41,498 nucleotides of DNA. Origin: a virus. Location of the stretch: IMG/VR virus record IMGVR_UViG_3300042344_000264, positions 1 to 41,498 of that record, one strand, 5' to 3'. The notes beneath the pieces were generated by a model. That model made no database searches. It was not told the origin of the DNA and was given only the letters and a program-made list of their open reading frames with translations. Position numbers and translations under genes: made by a program. Below, one piece after another: positions 37,725 through 41,498 of this stretch (positions are counted from its first letter, which is position 1; the number at the start of each line of letters is the position of its first letter).

Positions 37725-39443
37725 ATGAATGAAGAAAAACAGGAAATTATCGAGAAAGTTTTAGCCTACAAGCTGGAGGAACATCCGACGTTGCCGGCGC
37801 CCGGTAAGCGGCAGCGGCTGGAGATGATCGAAAACATTGGCCCAGAGAAGGTGCTTGATCTCTTTCTGATGCGGGAGAACAAGATTAAGGCTGAGCAGAA
37901 CGATCCGATGCGCTATGGCCACGAGCTGCCGCACTGGCCAGATGCCGACAAGTTGCTCGACCGCTTTAACGAGATCGTCGTCCTTGGGGGGAACCGTAGT
38001 GGCAAGACTGAGTACGCAGCTAAACGGATGGCCCAAGCTTTTGTAGGGACTGACCTTAATGGACAAGCGCCGTCTTGGGTAAAGGACCGCTACAGCAAGC
38101 GCAACATCCGCATCTGGTGCTTTCACACTAACCACATGACCAGTGTGTCCGCCCAGCAGAACGTCTTTTATAAGTACCTTCCGCCTGAGATCCGCAACAT
38201 TAAGCGCACTAACCATACCCAGATCAGCTTTAGCCAGAAGAACGGCTTTAGCGACAATACGGCGGTGTACATGGGCAACCAGATCTGGTTCCTTAACTAC
38301 GCCCAGGACATTAAGGTCGTCGAAGGTGGTGAGGTGGACTACGTCTGGTGCGACGAACTTGTCCCGCAGAACTGGCTTGACACCCTGCGCTACCGTTTGG
38401 TCACCCGCTCGGGTAAGCTGATCGTCACCTTTACGCCGGTGCAAGGGTACACCCAGGTTGTGAAGGAGTACATCAACAGTGCCAAGGTAACGGCTACCCG
38501 TAAGTCTCCACTTTTGCCAAATAACAATGTTCTAACGGTCCCTAAAGGAGAGATGCCCTATCAGGCGGAGAACTTGTATGGTAGACATGCCTGCATTTGG
38601 TATCATACCGAGCTTAACCCGTACAACAACTGGGAGCGCATGAAGCAGGAGTTGTCAGGCCGCTCTAGCCACGACATCAAGATTCGCGCTTATGGGTGGG
38701 CTGACCAGACGGCTGGTTCCGAATTCCCCATGTTTGGTGACCATAACCTGTGGAAAGGTGACGCGGAAGAGGTTATTCCTGACGGGAGCAACTACATGGC
38801 GATCGATCCAGCAGGCGCTCGGAACTGGTTTATGCTCTGGGCTAGAGTAGACAAGCACGGTATACTATGGGTCTACCGTGAGTGGCCGGACCAAAGCTAC
38901 GGCGAATGGGCGCTTCCAAGTGACAAGGCCGACGGACGAGCTGGACCGGCACAGAAGGCTGGTGCTGGCCGTGGGGTGAATGAGTACACTGAGCTTATCT
39001 GGAGCCTAGAGACCGCCGGGGACAAGCGCGAGATGATCGTAGACCGCTGGATTGACCCTAGAACCGCCGGTACAGAGACGATCACCAAGGACGGTGGCGT
39101 TACAGTGTTAGACTTGCTTTATCAGGCTGATAATCCGCTTATATTTACGCCTTCAGCAGCCTTGCCAATTGAGGAGCGTGTAATGATTATCAATGATCTT
39201 TTGTCATGGGATAGAGAAAAACCAATGGTAATGGGTGTAAACCATCCTAAATTAATGGTTCACGAGTCTTGTCAGAACTTAATATACAGTTTAAAGGAAT
39301 GGTCTGGACAAGACGGACAAAAAGGTGCTAGTAAAGATCCAATTGACGCCTTAGGGTATATGGTGGTAATGCAGCCACAATATTTTGGAGGCGAACAATG
39401 GGAAAAGCAAGTTAAGCAAATGGCTAAATGCGGTTCCTATTAA
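37725..39443 (+). CDS. Terminase large subunit
   Basis: 572 residues. Walker A GGNRSGKT (88-95), Walker B VDYVWCDE (204-211) and a coupling motif VTFTPVQG (234-241) form the packaging ATPase. The RNase H-like nuclease begins AIDPAGARNWFMLW (359-372, Asp361), with further acidic positions at IVDRWIDP (438-445) and DPIDALGYMVV (538-548). The enzyme pumps DNA through the portal and cuts it. Length is typical. The leader before it is long and structured, and the start has no Shine-Dalgarno. Around 39100 third-base composition changes abruptly to AT-rich for the last 110 residues. The portal follows after 14 bases. Confidence 0.93.
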   Translation: MNEEKQEIIEKVLAYKLEEHPTLPAPGKRQRLEMIENIGPEKVLDLFLMRENKIKAEQNDPMRYGHELPHWPDADKLLDRFNEIVVLGGNRSGKTEYAAKRMAQAFVGTDLNGQAPSWVKDRYSKRNIRIWCFHTNHMTSVSAQQNVFYKYLPPEIRNIKRTNHTQISFSQKNGFSDNTAVYMGNQIWFLNYAQDIKVVEGGEVDYVWCDELVPQNWLDTLRYRLVTRSGKLIVTFTPVQGYTQVVKEYINSAKVTATRKSPLLPNNNVLTVPKGEMPYQAENLYGRHACIWYHTELNPYNNWERMKQELSGRSSHDIKIRAYGWADQTAGSEFPMFGDHNLWKGDAEEVIPDGSNYMAIDPAGARNWFMLWARVDKHGILWVYREWPDQSYGEWALPSDKADGRAGPAQKAGAGRGVNEYTELIWSLETAGDKREMIVDRWIDPRTAGTETITKDGGVTVLDLLYQADNPLIFTPSAALPIEERVMIINDLLSWDREKPMVMGVNHPKLMVHESCQNLIYSLKEWSGQDGQKGASKDPIDALGYMVVMQPQYFGGEQWEKQVKQMAKCGSY

Positions 39444-39457
39444 AAGTTTAATTGTCT

Positions 39458-41498
39458 ATGTATTCAGCTTCTTCAGATCCTCTAGCTATTGCAACAGCCA
39501 TCCCTGACGTTGGGGATTTGTTGAGTGAGTACAATCGCGCAATGATTAACTCGACGCAGGGTAACCTGACGACGAAGTTCGATGATGTGCGTTTTGCTCG
39601 GTGGGCTGGACAAAGTGAAGACGGAAAAAAGCATAGTAATTTACGTAACGAAGGTGATCCTGCTTGGCCGTTTGAGGGAGCTAGCGACGTTCGCAACCGA
39701 CTGATTGATTCTACCTGTAACGAGTTGTCTGCGCTGATGGTGACTGCGTTTGAGCGGGCTACCATTCGCACAAGCGGGATCGACATGAATGACATGACGA
39801 TTAGTGGCATTGCTACTACGTTGCTTCATTGGATTCGCGACAGCAAGATGCCGCTAGAGCTTCGCCGGGAAGCTGAACTTGGCGCTCAGTACGCTTTCCA
39901 GTACGGCTGGTCTGCCTTCTTTGTGGGCTGGAGACAGAACATCAGCAAGCGTGAGCAGCCTGTAACGATGAATGAGATCATGGCTTTAGCGCAACAGTCG
40001 CAAAGTCCAACGCTCATGCAGTTGCCAGACTTGATCATGCAACAGTCTGATGAAGCTGCGGCTATTCTTGAGGCGACTATTCCAGATTTAACAGCTACTG
40101 ACGCAAAACGAATGGTCAAGGAATTGGCCGAAACTGGAGCTACGACTAGAGATGAAGAATACGTTAGCAAAAACCTTCCTGAGATTATTGCTCTTAAGCC
40201 TTGGGATGAAGTTCTTGTTCCGCCTGAGACAGCGGACTTGCAACGAGCCCGTGTAATCTTCCGCCGGACTTGGATGTCTGAAGTGGAGATTCGTGAGAAG
40301 ATTACCACGGAAGGCTGGAATGCAGACTGGGTAGAGCTGGCTGTGCAGATGGCTGGCAAGAGCAGTACGATGTACAACACAAACATCCTGCCTAGCACAG
40401 AGCTATTGGTGTACAACGGCATCAACTACCAGAACATGATTGAGATCGTGTACTGCTACACCAAGAGCTTGGACGGCAAAGCTCCGTGTATCTACTACAC
40501 TGTTATCTGTCCACAAGCAGCTGTCGATCACCGGAAGGAGCAAATCTCTTATGCTATCCATGAAAGACTCGATTACGCGCACGGAGAGTATCCGTTTGTG
40601 GAGTTCCGTCGTGAGTGTATTCGCCGTGCCATTATTGATACTCGCGGCGTCCCTGAGCTTGCTCACACGGACCAAGATGAAGTCAAAGCGCAGCACGATT
40701 CCATCCGGGATTATACTGCCTTCGCGACTCTTCCCCCCATTAAAGTCGTTAAACGAATTGGAGCCATCAATCGAATTGGCCCCGGAGTATCTTTGCCAGT
40801 TGTAAACCAGAGTGACTATAGCTTCATGGAGCCACCAGCCCGCGAGCCGGGTGTGGCGTTTAACTTGATTCAGCGCGTCGAAGCAAGCCATGCAGCCTAC
40901 TTTGGCACACTGAATGGACAAGTTGATCCTCGAAAGACGCAGCTGTCTCAGCAGATGATGGTCAACACTTGGCTACTGACTTGGCGGACAATCTTTAGGC
41001 AGATGTTCAGCCTGTGCTGTCAGTACATGTCTCCTGCTGAGATACAGCGCATCACCGGCGGACAGTTGCCGCAAAGCCTGTCTGAGATCCATAACGAGTT
41101 TGATCTTACGGTCAAGTTTGACGTGATGGATCTGGATAAGGACTACATTGCACAGAAGATTGATTTCCTTACTAAAGTTGCTCAACTCGACACTGGTGGA
41201 GTTCTAAACAGGAACAAGCTCACCGAGATGATGATTCAGGCTATTGCTCCAGAAGTAGCAAAAGACTTGATCCTTAATCCGCAGGATGCAAGCAAGCAGA
41301 TGTTTAAGGATGTGCAGTCCGACATCGGCAACATGCTGCTTGGCAACGAGGCTTTGTACCAAGAGAACGACCCTACGGCGCAGACCAAGTTGCAGTACAC
41401 ACAGCAGATCATGCAGTCCAACCCCAAGGCTCAAGCTGCGCTGCAACAAGATGAGAACTTCAAGGCGCTGTTTGATAACTACGTCAAGAGTTTGCAAA
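39458..41498 (+). CDS. Portal protein (3' end runs off the window; completed at 1-743)
   Basis: 680 codons are open from ATG 39458 (MYSASSDPLAIATAIPDVGD) to the window end, and the last base is the first base of the codon that continues at base 667 on the left. The full protein would be about 705 residues. NRLIDSTCNELSALMVTAFE, GAQYAFQYGWSAFFVGWR, and the late PPIKVVKRIGAINRIGPGV region are typical of podovirus portals, as is the directly preceding terminase. The stretch from 40833 onward is the terminal redundancy. The portal forms the DNA channel at the capsid vertex. A short AT-rich leader without Shine-Dalgarno precedes it. Confidence 0.9.
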   Translation, partial: MYSASSDPLAIATAIPDVGDLLSEYNRAMINSTQGNLTTKFDDVRFARWAGQSEDGKKHSNLRNEGDPAWPFEGASDVRNRLIDSTCNELSALMVTAFERATIRTSGIDMNDMTISGIATTLLHWIRDSKMPLELRREAELGAQYAFQYGWSAFFVGWRQNISKREQPVTMNEIMALAQQSQSPTLMQLPDLIMQQSDEAAAILEATIPDLTATDAKRMVKELAETGATTRDEEYVSKNLPEIIALKPWDEVLVPPETADLQRARVIFRRTWMSEVEIREKITTEGWNADWVELAVQMAGKSSTMYNTNILPSTELLVYNGINYQNMIEIVYCYTKSLDGKAPCIYYTVICPQAAVDHRKEQISYAIHERLDYAHGEYPFVEFRRECIRRAIIDTRGVPELAHTDQDEVKAQHDSIRDYTAFATLPPIKVVKRIGAINRIGPGVSLPVVNQSDYSFMEPPAREPGVAFNLIQRVEASHAAYFGTLNGQVDPRKTQLSQQMMVNTWLLTWRTIFRQMFSLCCQYMSPAEIQRITGGQLPQSLSEIHNEFDLTVKFDVMDLDKDYIAQKIDFLTKVAQLDTGGVLNRNKLTEMMIQAIAPEVAKDLILNPQDASKQMFKDVQSDIGNMLLGNEALYQENDPTAQTKLQYTQQIMQSNPKAQAALQQDENFKALFDNYVKSLQ
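40833..41498. repeat. Terminal redundancy, right copy
   Basis: Same 666 bases as 1-666, gap-free, with about 5 percent substitution, essentially all silent. The two copies agree completely over the last 127 bases and over the first 108 after base 2. This copy has slightly different codon choice but the same protein. Confidence 0.9.

Noticed and set aside
37761-38444. Antisense 227-residue frame opposite the terminase
   Set aside because: Terminase motifs are unambiguous on the plus strand, so the antisense frame is a by-product of codon bias.
1-41498. tRNA genes, CRISPR arrays, insertion sequences, integrase and attachment sites
   Set aside because: I looked for T-loop consensus, regularly spaced repeats, transposase motifs and tyrosine or serine recombinase signatures and saw none; the only HTH excisionase-like gene (26591) has no integrase partner.

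Overview
The window is an almost complete tailed-phage genome of podovirus-like layout. It is most likely a circular or circularly permuted genome of about 40.8 kb. The first 666 bases and the last 666 bases (40833-41498) are the same part of the portal gene, and they differ only by silent substitutions. The portal gene starts at 39458, runs off the right edge and is completed at 743 on the left, giving about 705 residues. No integrase, repressor, tRNA, DNA polymerase or single-subunit RNA polymerase was recognised. I infer a virulent phage that uses host transcription and host DNA polymerase. The host cannot be named. Late genes mostly start without a Shine-Dalgarno sequence and follow short AT-rich leaders, while several replication-region genes have clear GGAGG-type sites.

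Layout, left to right. 1-5108: portal end, a small protein, scaffold, major capsid protein (SU10/DUF5309-like HK97 fold) and head-tail genes. 5111-17539: a very large host-recognition block with three repetitive fibre genes (512, 1441 and 492 residues) and two glycine-rich tip-like proteins. A lysis cassette (two small membrane proteins and an M15 peptidase endolysin), a zinc ribbon protein and a tail nozzle-like protein sit inside this block. 17558-24650: internal virion or ejection-type proteins, including an 853-residue glutamine-rich repeat protein and a 793-residue protein.

24654-33894: the replication and early genes. They include a metallophosphoesterase, HTH proteins, an SSB-like protein, a PD-(D/E)XK resolvase-like nuclease and a replication initiator or loader-like protein. 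The DnaB-type helicase is encoded as two separate pieces (27981-28688 and 30015-30599). Three other genes lie between the pieces, one of them a RecB/exonuclease VIII-like nuclease. A run of small overlapping genes follows and ends with a possible small terminase subunit.

33937-35669: a leftward cluster of six small genes, including a GP88-family protein, closed by a hairpin terminator. 35670-36633 has no convincing gene. It holds direct repeats, inverted repeats, promoter-like sequences and a compact promoter-hairpin-terminator unit that looks like a small RNA gene. 36634-37359 holds three small genes, two of them membrane proteins. A 365-base hairpin-rich leader then precedes the large terminase and the portal.

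The most unusual features are the cleanly split replicative helicase, a repeated hairpin plus GTGACACT/GAGAGAC leader element in front of three genes, the structured intergenic regions at 35.7-36.6 kb and 37.4-37.7 kb, and the diverged terminal redundancy.
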